Of a stretch of DNA of 64,000 bases, positions 19,811 through 31,599 are shown in pieces. The position numbers were made by a program, and so were the translations under genes. Below the pieces are notes generated by a model that ran no database searches, had not been told where the DNA came from, and saw only the letters and a program-made list of their open reading frames with translations. Every line of letters begins with the position of its first letter. Position 1 is the stretch's first letter. Source of the DNA: Takakia lepidozioides (taxonomy: Eukaryota; Streptophyta; Takakiopsida; Takakiales; Takakiaceae); NCBI GenBank assembly GCA_030704615.1, contig CM060734.1:33558042-33622041 (forward strand), given 5' to 3'.

Positions 19811-20574
19811 AATTTAGTCTAGACCATATTGGTTGGAAAATGTAGTTATAATATGTGTTAGGAACTGAATCTAGCTGAGAGGAAGAAATGTCAATGAAAG
19901 GGGAGGGTCCCAGCTAGCTTGATAGGTGTGCAACGTTTCTTTTTGTCTTCGAGGCAGACATGTTTGAGATGCCTCTGAAGTCTACATGTGAAGCATGCTA
20001 TACAAAGTAGCGTCTTCCATCAATTTGATTGAAATTTAATTTTCCTTGTCATCTATTGATAGTTTGATATAGCTTGCAAGGATGGAGTCATCGGTTGGCA
20101 TCGCAAAAATGATTTTGGGATTGTCGTTCTTTTGGAGTTTTGAAAATATCATTGCATTTGTCCATGGATGGTCCATTCTAATGGTATTTGTACACATTTT
20201 TCGATGGAATCTAGCGAAACAGCCCATGTAGTAGCTAAAGACATTTCCAACATTTAAAAATAATAAAAAACTAGTCTGATATTTGAGATACAAAAATGAT
20301 TATTGGAGCCCAAACTTTTCCATTTCTATCTCCTGTGTGGGGAGACTATGGAAAGATATATAATACATTGAACCTTTTCAGATGTTAGTTGAAAGCTAAG
20401 GCATTTGATGCTGCTTCTTTATTTTAAATACTGGTGAAGAAAAATCCCATCATTTTCCCTTTGGAATGACAAAAATGTTGTTGTGGCTATTACTACATCT
20501 CATAGCTACCTAGAATTAAAGTGACCTAATCACCAACTAGGGGGGCAAATGTGGCTACTTTATGTGATATAAGT

Positions 20575-20988
20575 TTTGTGTGGTTTTGGACATCGATGTA
20601 GTTGTGTAGCGATACGTATGCGCATGACAGCTGTCAAGTTAATTTTACTACTAGTGTGAGACTGACTAGAAAATAAAAAGTTTTTATATATTGACACTTG
20701 GAATTTGGCCCAAGTATCAAACTAGGGATCAAAACCTTTTTAGGCACTTGAGCTCGGTTATCATGAGAACAGTTCTGTGCGTCTTGCTATGGTGCGTCAT
20801 ATGGAGTCCCCACAGCTTAAGCTGCACATGGCTCGACTCCATGTTTTATGAGGCTTATGAGTGAAATGCACATGTGCATATTTTGTTTTTGTTAGTATTT
20901 TATTGTGGCAGACTACTTTGTGTGTATATAAGTGTCGTGTGGTTTGGACAACGATGTAGTTGAGTAGCGATATGTATGCGTATGACAC
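20575..20988 (+). repeat. ~55-bp direct repeats flanking a dispersed-repeat fragment
   Basis: The blocks at 20,575-20,632 and 20,933-20,988 are near-identical; both contain GATGTAGTTG, AGTAGCGATA or GTAGCGATA, and TATGCG-ATGACA. The ~300 bp between them is a diverged copy of the repeat that begins at 7,016. The pattern fits either insertion with a long duplication or recombination around a tandem repeat. The minus-strand frame at 20,797-20,988 is not convincing. Confidence 0.6.
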
Positions 20989-21161
20989 CCAAATGAAGGT
21001 GATATCTTAATTGTCATTGGCTGTTTGTGGCCCTCCGCTCTCCTAATCGCTTGAAATTTGGGCAGCTAGGAAGAAATTAGCTTTTCGAGGTCATGGGATG
21101 CATCATTGCTTGTGGAATGCGTAGAGTTTCCTTGTGTAGTCCGGTTATTGCATAGTGAGAT

Positions 21162-22118
21162 ATTTGTATACCCTGCATAATATGGTGCAAAAAAAATGCC
21201 AAATCCGATCATTCCATATTGAAATATTTGAAAGCTTGGGTGATTTTGGTTGCAGCTATTTCCCAAATGCAGTGTCCGGAACAAAAACCAGCTCCTCGCT
21301 TCCTTCAACAAATCTTGGGGGAAACTTGGGGTCTTCTGCTGCAGATATTCATAAGACAGAATTGAATGGGTCGAAACTCTCCCTTCCTGCTGGAAGCTCA
21401 GTTAGCGCAAAGAACTCACCTCTGGATACTGAAGAAGGAGAGGTCAACTAGAGGCATAACCGCAGCCTTAGGAATGACAAGTCGAAGGCGCAACTGTCAT
21501 TTGAAGCTCCAAAAAGAAAGAGGGGCAACTCTTAGGCTTCATAATTGTGATGGTTGCTTTGTGCCTATCTACTTAAGTTAGCTTGTGATGTGGCCCCGCA
21601 AGTTTCTTAGTGCCAGTTGTTGCGCCTTAGGATTTCTCTCGTCTGTGGCAACACTTGTGCCCTTAGTTCTTAGTTCTTTTTCGCTGTTGATGGTAGTTTT
21701 GCATCCTGTGCACGGCCTTGCCTCCCTGTAAGCTGCTGTTGGTGGCAGTCCTCTACCTAAGAATAGCTTGGGTGCTGCAGCTTAGTGCAGAGCTTTAGTT
21801 TGTCGGTGCTCTCTTAGCTCTCCCTGCTGTTGCCTTTTCTGGCATTTAGTTCTTAGTTTCTGCTCTATCATTTAGGCTTATTTGGCTCCCCCTTCTGCTC
21901 TATGCTCTCCAGCTTATTCCCCTCCTTTCTTAGATTTTCGGCTCTGAGTGGTACCTCTATCCTCAGCCTTCATGGCTTATGTAAGGTTATTTTTTCCTTA
22001 CTTAATAAAATTTCCAGGACTACAATCCCCACGGTTCATTTAAAAAAATAAAAATAAAAATATTTTGTATACCATGCATAATATGGTGCAAAAAAAACCC
22101 GCCAAATCCGATCATTCC
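21162..22118 (+). mobile_element. Retroposed segment with ~55-bp terminal duplication and A-rich tail
   Basis: The same ~55-bp sequence (TGCATAATATGGTGCAAAAA, later GCCAAATCCGATCATTCC) stands at 21,162-21,217 and at 22,063-22,118. The segment between ends in an A-rich tail at about 22,040-22,062, preceded by AATAAA at 22,004-22,009. Its 5' half encodes a Ser/Lys-rich protein end (SSLPSTNLGGNLGSSAAD, LSLPAGSSVSAKNSPLDTEE) that hits TAG at 21,449. The same frame then continues protein-like (NDKSKAQLSFEAPKRKRGNS) to a second stop. A T-rich 3' untranslated region of over 500 bp follows. This is a 5'-truncated retrocopy of an mRNA or LINE transcript with a premature stop. The source gene is not recognised. 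Confidence 0.6.
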
Positions 22119-22489
22119 AATGGTAGAGACTTTAGCTAGCGAGGTGGCACCATTCATGATGTATGATTGGCTGAAATTTGAGGGTGCCTGCCAAACCAAA
22201 TGCTATTGATAAAACGTGTGCACAGCAAAGGCCAAGCTTGTTTGGATGAATGAAATCAACTCAATCTGGTATCCTTCTCTTTCAGATGGCCGAAGGATGA
22301 CAATGAACTCCTGGAGTATTCAGTCATTCTTCATCATGCGCTATACTTTCCGTCCATGTGGATGAAAAATGAGGGCCAGAGAGCAGGCCCCACCTAGTGG
22401 TAGGTAGGTTGGGAGGTAGGTGAAGCATCCCGCCACTCCCTATTTCGAAATTCCACCATTTCAGCTCCTTATGTTCCGCCATTGGAAGT

Positions 22490-22615
22490 CAATTTCTGTG
22501 TGCCAATTGTGTTGAGAGCGACCCTGTTCGGTAAAACCTGTTGAAGTATGAAGATTCGAACCCGGGACCACCAGTACGCTAACTTGCAAAAAGTAGGGTA
22601 AGGGGGGTGTGAACG
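22490..22615 (-). mobile_element. tRNA-like SINE candidate
   Basis: On the minus strand, GCAAGTTAGCGTACTGGTGG leads to a B box GGTTCGAATC (plus-strand GATTCGAACC near 22,556). The strand continues with a short unique body. Head structure and B box support a SINE or tRNA relic. The A box is weak and no tail is visible. Confidence 0.45.
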
Positions 22616-22709
22616 GCTAGTTGAAGCCGCTGTTCGAATTTTGAAGCGTTTGTGGCCGGCGTCTCTCACGCGCTCTTGCCGCCATCGCCAAAACCCTCCC
22701 CTGCCCTCA

Positions 22710-23095
22710 ACGATCCGACTCTGGCATCCCCGATCAAGCAATTCGTGCGTTTTGATACATTGTCTCATCTCGCTGCTACTCGAAGATCGTGCTCTGGTGT
22801 CCCCGATCAAGTAATTCGGGCGTTTTGATACATTCTCTTGGGTGTCTCATCTCGCTGCTTCTCGAATATCGGATTCTGGCATCCCCGATCAAGCAATTCG
22901 TGCGTTTTGATACATTCTCTTGTGTGTCTCATCTCGCTGCTTCTCGACGATCGGACTCTGGCATCCCGATCAAGCAATTCGGGCGTTTTGATACATTCTC
23001 TTGTGTCTCAACTCGCTGCTTCTCGACGATCGGATTCTGGCATCCCCAATCAAGCAATTCGTGCGTTTTGATACGTTCTCTGGTGTGTCTCAGGC
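22710..23095 (+). repeat. Five ~78-bp tandem units upstream of the 12-exon gene
   Basis: Units share GATCAAGCAATTCGTGCGTT, TTGATACATTCTCTTG and CATCTCGCTGCTTCTCGA with few changes. They end about 320 bp before the ATG at 23,414, so they lie in the promoter or 5' untranslated region. Plus-strand frames of 155 and 77 codons across them are created by the repeat and are not supported as genes. Confidence 0.85.
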
Positions 23096-23413
23096 TTGGT
23101 TGTCACTTCACATGGCTTCTATTTCTCTCCATTTCTAGCTCCCGGACCTTTGCATGTTCTCCCCTGCGCCTCCGGCTCTCTCTCTCTCACTTCCTGTCTG
23201 CCTCCTCCAAGCGCTACTGGGGTTGTCTGTATTGTTGGAATTATCCCTCTCCCTAGATAAGTTCCCCTGTTGTTCAATCTGACATGTTCTTTGTCTATTT
23301 GTAAGGTTTGATCTCGAGTTCCGAAGTTAGCTGTTGTCTCCGAGCTGTATCAAGCGTTCAGTCTATCTGGATTCTGAAGCCAGTGTATTGGATTCTACCT
23401 GTTTACAACGGCA

Positions 23414-26400
23414 ATGGACCCTCCGCATCCAGGTATCATATGTAAAACCCGTGGAATCCCTTAGCGGCTGATGTAAAGACTTCCCTAGAACAACTTCTCC
23501 AAAATTTGGTTTGTTTCTCTCTTGTGGTTGACTCGAGATAGGTCCAGTTTAAGTTGTGTGGGCTGTCAATGTTCCTCAAATGTGCACTGTAAACACACTT
23601 GTCACATCTTTCGCTTGCTCAGATCCTCTTGGAACAACCTCCCCAAGGACTGAACATATTAGATAGTTGTTGCCTTCAGTATGTTGCGTTTCTCACTGAC
23701 TCTGTGTGAAGGTTGTATATCTATTCTTGCAACCCCTAAGCGGACGCAGTCAATGTCCAATCTATAACTGTAATTCTCCGTAATCGTTGAGGTTCATGTG
23801 CAGGTCCGATGTTACGACGCGCGGTGTCCTTCAATGACAGAAAGGACAGAGCCCTGAAAGATGTCAATGGAAGGATCAACTTTACCATGAAGAGGTATGG
23901 CTGAAGACCGGTATACAGTCTATTATAGGCTCCAGTTTTTGCTGTGGAAGTGGTTGCAGTACTAGAATAGCTCTTGATTTGTGCATCAATAAAACTTACT
24001 GCATCCACTTGCTATGATAAGGAATGACCGGCCATGCTAAGTCAATGCAAGCCTCCTCTTAGACTGTATTACTGATTTGCGGGAACTCACAATCAGTAGT
24101 ATGCAGCTGTAATGTTTGCATGACCTTCCTTGAGTACATTGGCCAATTCATCCTGAAAATTTCCAATTACAGCCCCAGACCTGCTACATCTTAACTCACA
24201 CAAGTGAACAATGTGCTACTTCAGTCAGGAGCCCATTACGGCCATGAAGGCGGCAACTGTGTTGGCCCCAGCAAAGACCATCAGGCCAACCAAGCGGTAT
24301 GCCACGGTTGCTTCCAGATATGCTGCCCCCTACATTCCTAAAACTCCCAAAGAGCCGTCTCCAACACTGGACAGCCCATCGGAGCGGAGTATGACCAAGC
24401 TGCCATTCATCACAGGAACAGGAAGGACTCCTCAGAAACAGAGGAAGTCCCCTCTCAGTGCAATTCAAGCTCCAGTTCTTTGGGGCATTGGGGTTCGGGA
24501 AACACCGGGAAATAGTTCACCAACTGCAGGGCAGTTGTTGAGTGTTGGAGGGGGAGGGAAGCGCCCTAAACCTTCTAAAAGAGCAAGTGTTTCGTCCATA
24601 GTTGGGAAAAACTCACAAGAGAAGCGAAGACCCTCGCGATTCTTATCTCTGGACAGGGGTGGATGTTCATGTTCCAAGCACGCAGGTGCCCCTTCTAATG
24701 AGGGAGTCTCAGGCAACTTACTGAAGTCAGCCACTCATTGGCTCTCCTTAATTGAACTTGCTGCAGTTGAGAAGAAACAAAAGGTTGTTATAGACTTGTT
24801 TCGTCTCGCAATCAGCTGTGGGGCACAGGTACAATCAGTCGGACAAACCCTCCTGTGAATTGGACATTCTCTTGTCACAGAATTAACTTGCTTGAATGTC
24901 GGCAAACAAAACTCTACTGTGGTGTCCAAACAATTTCATTTCATTCTATGGTATGCAACAGACTTGATTTCTGCACACTGATGTAAACATCTCCTCTGGT
25001 AGTTTTTTCTTAAGCCATCTTTCACTGAGTCTTCTACACAAGTGTGTCCATTGTTTGCTGGGGTATTCTTTGAAACTGCTTTGCTGGAGGATTTTGACCA
25101 TCTCCATATATTCTCTCTGCCAAACCCGAGTGTGGCATCTTCAATCAAATCACACAGTTGTTTTCAGTGCAGTCAAGAGGAGAGTATACTCCAACTTGTA
25201 TCACATTTCTATGAAGTTGTGTATAACTCCATTGTGTGTTTGTATATGAGCAGCCAATCCACGACATTGTATGCAGTCTGAAGCGTTTCCAGGAGGCTGA
25301 TGCCAACAATGATGTGAGCTTCAAGGAAATGTTACAACAATGTTTAGATGCTGAGAGAGAGGTGGTGGACACCGGGACCAAGTTGTCTGGGATTGGGGAC
25401 ACCAAAAGGGCTGAGTCTGCATATATGCCAAGTGCTCTGGCAAACCATTCCGCTGTCACAGCTCAGCTATCTGGGGCTCCAACTGGTGTCTTTAGTGGTG
25501 GCAGCCTCCTTTCGGGCTCCTTGCCACTAATTTCATCTGAATTGAAGGCCCTTGCAGTCCATGCAGAAAACGTCTCCGAGAAGGCTACAGCAACAATAGG
25601 CAGTGACCAACCAGGACCTGTGACCAGCATATTCATTCCTGCTCCATCTGGTAAGAGCCCACAGGCCACAAGAGTAGCCTGTCCCAATGTCCATCATGTT
25701 GACTCTGAAATGGATTTGTTTGTGGTTTTTGAATGTGCTGGTCTACATAAGATGGCCAAATGACGTAAGGTAGTTAAGAAATCTGCAACATCATTCATGG
25801 CAATGCTGTGGCTCAGTATTGTCTCATGGTAGACTATTTGCATAGCACTAAGGTGTCCACCTTCCATACGGAAGGCAGTAGCCCTTCAGGGTGAAGTGTC
25901 ACCATAATTTACGCTTGCTTCAGTAGAAGTCCACATACATGCATAATATGCTATTCCCCCTTTGAGAACTTCTCTCCACGTTTTATATTGAATTTGCATT
26001 GTCTACCATCCACATTTAGTGAGGAATGCTCGATTGTTTTGTAATCTTCCCATGAGCATTCTGAGTGTTCTACCAAGATCACATCCTATGTGTGCCAAGA
26101 GAGGGCTTTGAGCATAAACTGCTGAACAGACATTGAGAACTTGGAGGTGGCTGACACGACTGCAACTTGGCAATCAATGGCTTGTCAATTGGACGTTGGA
26201 GGATCTCAAAATCAGCCAGATAACGTGTTGCAGGTCTGTCTTTTAGTGCTTTTGATTTATGATTGAGGTGTATCAGTTGTTTTACTGTTGAAGGTTCTTG
26301 ATTTGCTGTGCTGGCACAGGATTGTAGTCAGCAGAGGGTGACTTCTGCATGAGCAAGAATCTGTTCACTATATTGTAATGACTTGAGTTTCTGTTGTGCA

Positions 26401-29254
26401 CTGTTGCTGGTAAAGCCCACAGCTTCCCAGGCAATTGACAAATTTGAGACCAGCACGGTGGGAGAGAATGACAAAGAATCTGGGGGCGCCGAAAGCCAAG
26501 TTTTTGGCATTGTGGGAAACCTCCATGAGAATGACTATGTTCAACCTTCCACCCCAGTAGCGAGTGAACGAGGACTATTGGAGCCCATCGTCCAGGACTC
26601 GGACAATCTGACCACACCACCATACGACGGGTCATTGAAGCTCTCAGGTCGGGAGTCTTTGGCTGTTGATGGTGCAGCTGAAACTGTAGACTCTTTTGGT
26701 GAGTCTGAAGCAAGTGCTGCTGGTACAGAGACTGGACAGTCAGACACTGTGACACTAACTAGTGATGGTAAGTCCAGCTTGCGGTCAATTATGCTTGAGA
26801 GTCTTAGATTTCGTCCCTATTGTGTAAGCATATCTTACATGGTTAGTGTGCTTGTTCAGCAGGTCATCAAGGGCTATATGATGAAGTGAGTAAGATGAAT
26901 GTAGATTCTTTGATTCAAGAGGTGATGTCTTGCATCATGAGCAAGGAGGGAGAAGACAGCTGTGAATCTCCAATAATTAAAAAAGAAGTCATGAGTTCAA
27001 CCGAACAGAAGGACAGACCACTGGCACTCGACTTCTATGTAAAGAGGAAGGGTTGGCAAGATGGCGACGTGCATTCCCATAGCCCTTTGAGTGAAGAAGG
27101 CAACAGCGGTGGATTTTGCTGCCTCAACCAAAGTGCAGAGGCTACAGGGCCGAGCACTCCTCTTAATGTTCAAAACAATGTGAGGAGTATCAGTATGGTA
27201 CAGGAGGAGTTGGTACTCAATGAAGTTGGCCCAGGACATGAGTGCGGGATGAATGTCCATGTGGACTTCGAATGCAGTATCAGGCCAGCAGCCCAAATAG
27301 GCAGCACCGGGCCTAGTCCATCAGACTTAAAGCTCTCAGTAGCAGCTCCAGATTCTGATTTGGCGGGGCAGGAGTTAAAACAGCTTGATAACATTCCCAC
27401 ACCGTGGCAGGAATGTAGCAGAGGGCTTGCAAAGGTTGCAGGAACTCAGTCTCCCACAGCTACAGAGATCCCAAGTGCTAACAAAGGTACGTGTTACTCA
27501 GTTACACCTATCCAAACTGTTATTATAGCAAAAATTGGAAGAAATTGCTGGGATCTTGAAACCGGTTGGAATTTATATGCATTTGATCTTTAGTTTGGTA
27601 CATAGTAACTCACTATTGGCCCTGGAGAGTGGACCAGACAAGCATGATACAACTGAGGGTTGAGTTCTGGTGTGTGCGTCCTCCAGTTGTGGAAGGGCTA
27701 GACAACTGTGATAAGAGCTTTGGACCCAAGACCCTTGCTGTAGCAGCAGAGGAGCAGAGTCTGGAAGTCAGTTACCGCATCAAGGTTGGTTTTAATTATT
27801 ACAACTTATCCTATTAAGTTTCTGGTTTGGTCCACATCAAATCTGCAAGCCTGCTTTCAAATATATGTTCAAGACATTATGTATTCTTTATTAGCAAGTA
27901 TGCATGTGTCTGTGTCAAACTTGACAAAATATATGCTGTGCTATGTTTTCTCCTGTCTGGCAGACCAAGGATCTGAAAAAAACCGGTAGTCCAGCAAGCT
28001 TGCAAGAGAGCTCCATGAATTTTGGTGGTTCCAAAAGACCAGCAGCCTGTTCTCCCAGCATCTATGGGCGGCGGAAATCTTCAAGAGGTGTCAACTCTAA
28101 TGACAATCAGGCAGTAATTGCAAATCCCTCGCCTGGCACAAATTCGACAACCAAGCTCTCAGTTTCCATTCGTCCGAGCAGGAAAGGAAGAAACAGAAAG
28201 AGTCATGCTGTAAAGGATACTAAGAAAATAGGCATGGAATTGACAGCGTTGCCAGAATCTGGTAGCTGTTCTGGATCCCCCCCTATCTATCCCTCAGCTG
28301 GCATGGAGGCAAGCATGTTTGCAAACACACTCCCTGTCATGATCTCAAAGGATAAGCAGATGGACAGAGGGAAGAGAGAGGTTACCGCAAGGTTCAAAAT
28401 CCCCACTCCTTCATGGAAAGCTGCTTTTGAAAGAGAGATGAAGGGGTCTGGCATTGTGGTGTCAGAGGCAGCTGTGGAGTCAAGTGCTCTACCTTGCCTC
28501 CTCACAGGCACAGGGAGCCCAGGAATGGAGGGCAAGAAGGCTGGGCCCAAAGAATATGGTAACACAGCAAGCAATCGGAAGGATTCTTTGAGATTGCAAG
28601 AGGATCTTGATTGCATCCGTTCCAGCCCTGCAATGAACACCAGAAAACGTAAGTTTTTATTGTGTCTTAGTCATAAACTCAAAGAATTGTTGCCCAGACT
28701 AGCTGAATGTTGTTTGCCAACATTTTCATTGCGATTATGTCCCTATGCATGGTTTTCTAACTCTCAAATCGGTGGGGAAACAGAAGGAAAAGTGTATCGA
28801 TCTTTTGGAAAGAGTAGCATCCAACAGACTAAGAGCCCAACAACCAGTCGGGTATCTGGCGGAAATGAAGAAGTGCAGAGTGGGCGGAAGCCCCGGAAGA
28901 GTAAGAAGGTATCATCTCTGCCTGTAGTAATCTGGGATAGTAAACTGTATCTGGTTTCTCATTCTCACCTGAAATAGAAAGATGGCTACAGCTGAAGAAG
29001 TATTGCAGCTAATGTATCACCGTCTTCTCTGTAGGTGCCAGCAGAGGATCGAGAGGCAAGAGATCCCACCGTTGGAAGTACGGTAGATGCTGTAACTCCT
29101 GGTAAGTAAAAACCAGATGAGATGCGCAAAACTGTAATGACCTCTTTTCTAAGTGAATTGAAAACCATGGTATCTGCCAATCTTGCAAATAGGATGTGGC
29201 TGGCTGGCGCTGAGATATAACAGCTCTATGCTGAGGTGTCGCCCAACTTTGTAG
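23414..29254 (+). CDS. 12-exon gene, unrecognised Ser/Lys/Pro-rich protein, probably nuclear (~1,075 aa)
   Basis: Exons with consistent GT-AG borders and unbroken frame: 23414-23432, 23804-23894, 24225-24828, 25254-25650, 26130-26233, 26416-26767, 26863-27486, 27687-27784, 27964-28648, 28784-28908, 29035-29101, 29193-29254. The ATG has G at -3 and +4. The product starts MDPPHPGPMLRRAVSFNDRK and then has an ALKDVNGRIN motif. It is largely low-complexity and basic (many SP/TP sites, KR clusters such as SRKGRNRKSH), suggesting a disordered nuclear protein. One ordered-looking helical module, residues ~202-290, contains HWLSLIELAAVEKKQKVVID, then LFRLAISCGAQPIHDIVCSL. A similar W-L-S-x-I...F-x-L-A...G-x-x-P pattern occurs, as I remember, in uncharacterised plant proteins; this is unverified. 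The last exon is uncertain: an alternative at 29,405-29,496 also keeps frame and gives a basic end (GLRRSARIQSK). No signal peptide or membrane segment is seen. Confidence 0.75.
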
Positions 29255-29499
29255 GGATTACGTGCCAGTGATCAATGGCCGAAACAATAACACTTCTGTA
29301 CAATAGCAACATCATTCTAGCTAGCTTGGTCTCTCTTACCACACGGACCTGCAGTGATAGTTCTTGACAACATGCTGACACATCTCAACAATGATGGGTT
29401 GCAGGGTCAACTGGGTTGAGGCGCTCCGCAAGAATTCAAAGCAAAGTTCAGTCACGACGAAACATGATCTTCAAAGAGGAATTTGTTTGCATGTAGCGG

Positions 29500-30880
29500 C
29501 TGGATTGGCATGGAGTCAGCTGAAATTCCTGAGTTTATCCAGCAGCGTCCTCACATTCTTTTCAATTCTTTGTGATCGATTGTCTACTGTACAGATAGGG
29601 GTTTGGTGTGAAATGGGATGCTTCCCAGAAGTAGGACGCCTTGTGCAGGCTGTCATTGGCAGTGATTCGTCGAGTGTCTCAACTGCTTTGTTGACAAGTA
29701 CTTCTGCTTCTGTTGCTTTTCTATCCTTCAAAAAATTTGATCATGTAGGTCGTTACATTTCGTAACACTGAATAGTTAACAAGGTTCTACCACCAGATTA
29801 GAAATTTTTGAATAATTTGAAACAGTCCTTCAAGAATAATTACAGGGTTGCTAACTTGTGTAAGCACTGATCCTGCTGGTTCCATTTTGTAAAGATTGAT
29901 CACTCCAATTCTTTGAACATCTTTGTTAGATGACTAGAAGCTTTTTAGTTTGAGGTCATGGAGGGAGGCATGAAACTCTATGAGCAAATGCAATGGCAGG
30001 GGTGATACTGATAAGGTCGCATTTATTTGCAACAATGCAACTCTCTAATAGCATTGACAGCTTGGCTAATAACGCGGATCCACTGCAGCACCACTCTAGG
30101 GCAATCGTATGTTCTATCTTGTGCTAAGCTTAGGTAACCTGATGGAAGCTTTGGAGGGGACACTTCCTGGTGTTCCATAAAAATACACACAAAATGCAGT
30201 CATGCCAAAACAGCGAATTGGGAACAAACAGTTGGATTCTCCAGACAGCTTGTAGAAATCTGGCTGCAGGGGATTGTGCATTGGTGAAGAGTCTTCTTTT
30301 AAGGTAAGACAAATATGTTGTTATCTTCAAAATTCATAAGTCTTCACTCTTGGAAGTTTTCTTTAAACCTTGAATTGATGGCCATGGTCTCTTTGGCCTT
30401 CTTAGACTAGAGAGGAGCCCTCTCTTACAGCCATCTGCATGCACAGAGAGTAGCTTAGACTGGCTTTTGCAGCTGTCCATATTTGTTTGTTTTTATTTCT
30501 TATAATTGGTAGTACCTGCAAGTGGAAGCCGCCTCCTTCGATTGGGGGTCATCCATCTACATCACATCCTGCAAAATGCCTAGTTCCAACTGCACTAATG
30601 CTGTAATCCAATAATAATCCCATAGTACCTCATGGCTACCAAGGAATATGATTGTCTTCTTTGTGATTTTGGGGTAATATTATTTTCTGTTGTATGACAT
30701 TCACCGGTAGAGTAAAGAGGCCTAATATCATTAATCAAATAAGGGCTTGGAAGTCTAACGTCCTCCACAAGGCCCATGTCCCCTTTCTTTAGCAACAGGG
30801 CAGTGGCCCCGTGGTACTTCAGACATCCTGTGCCTTGGCCTGTGGGTCTGGGTCCTGTGTGCTGTCTCTCTCATCGCCCA
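29500..30880. other. Intergenic, no gene supported
   Basis: Holds the 3' flank of the 12-exon gene. The frames at 29,391-29,765 and 30,130-30,330 have no splice or domain support. A minus-strand stretch near 30,700-30,780 reads LLKKGDMGLVEDVRL, faintly like the LINE reverse-transcriptase entry motif, but it is too short to call. Confidence 0.4.
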
Positions 30881-30889
30881 AAAGGGGGT

Positions 30890-31595
30890 TTATTTCTCCC
30901 CCTCAACGCCGAGACGCTGGGGCTGGTGTTTCCTTGGAAACCAAAAAATAACAAAAGGACAGATTGGAGTCTGGGAGGAGTTGGCTGGTATGTCTCCTAT
31001 TAAAAAAGCACATAGCTTCAAAAAACAGTGCCTTTCTTTGGAAAATAGCGAACAGGATTCTACCAGTGGCCAGCTCAATTCCAGACCTAAGCCCGCTCTG
31101 TTTATCATGAGGAGGACTCATTAGTCTATAAAACACTGCCTGCTGCATTGCCAGACCGCTTCCAGGGAGTGGAATTTCATCACTTCTTTCTACTCCAGTT
31201 GGATGGACCTGCCGCCCATCTCGGATAACCTGTTGCTTCTCAATCTGCAATCAGGGACCTTCTGGAACACATGTCCAGTTTGGGCAAGTTTGAGAGCTTA
31301 CTCTCTATGGTCTATATGGAAAGCCAGATGTAAGATGGTTTTTGAGGGAAGGAGCCCCAGCATCAGAGCAATTCTCTGCAAAATTTATGCAGCATTTGAT
31401 GACTGAGGGGCATAAGGCTTGGCTGGTATTGCTTGCAGCTTCCAACAGGTGTAATGAACGAACGAAGGAGGCAACAACTGTTCTCGGACTTCGACGTCAC
31501 CTGGGCTAAAGACAGCATCATCTGCACCAGGATCTCTGACACTAGAGTCGTTTGGAATGACGACATCCCCAGGGCTTGGCAAATCGCCAGCTGAC
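30890..31595 (+). pseudogene. LINE C-terminal fragment
   Basis: In broken plus-strand frames: HCLLHCQTASREWNFITSFY, then ISDNLLLLNLQ, then SLRAYSLWSIWKARCKMVFE, then a tail with NERRRQQLFSDFDVTWAKDS. The HC-x3-A-x-x-W and LWxIWKxR-x-x-x-F signatures are typical of the zinc-binding/C-terminal part of plant LINE ORF2, after the reverse transcriptase. The copy is 5'-truncated and frameshifted. Confidence 0.65.
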
Positions 31596-31599
31596 TCTG

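Noticed and set aside
22789-23256. 155-codon plus-strand ORF over the 78-bp tandem units
   Set aside because: Created by the repeat; no domain and it precedes the supported ATG.
24196-24734. Minus-strand ORFs of about 90 codons
   Set aside because: Antisense shadows of exon 3 of the 12-exon gene.
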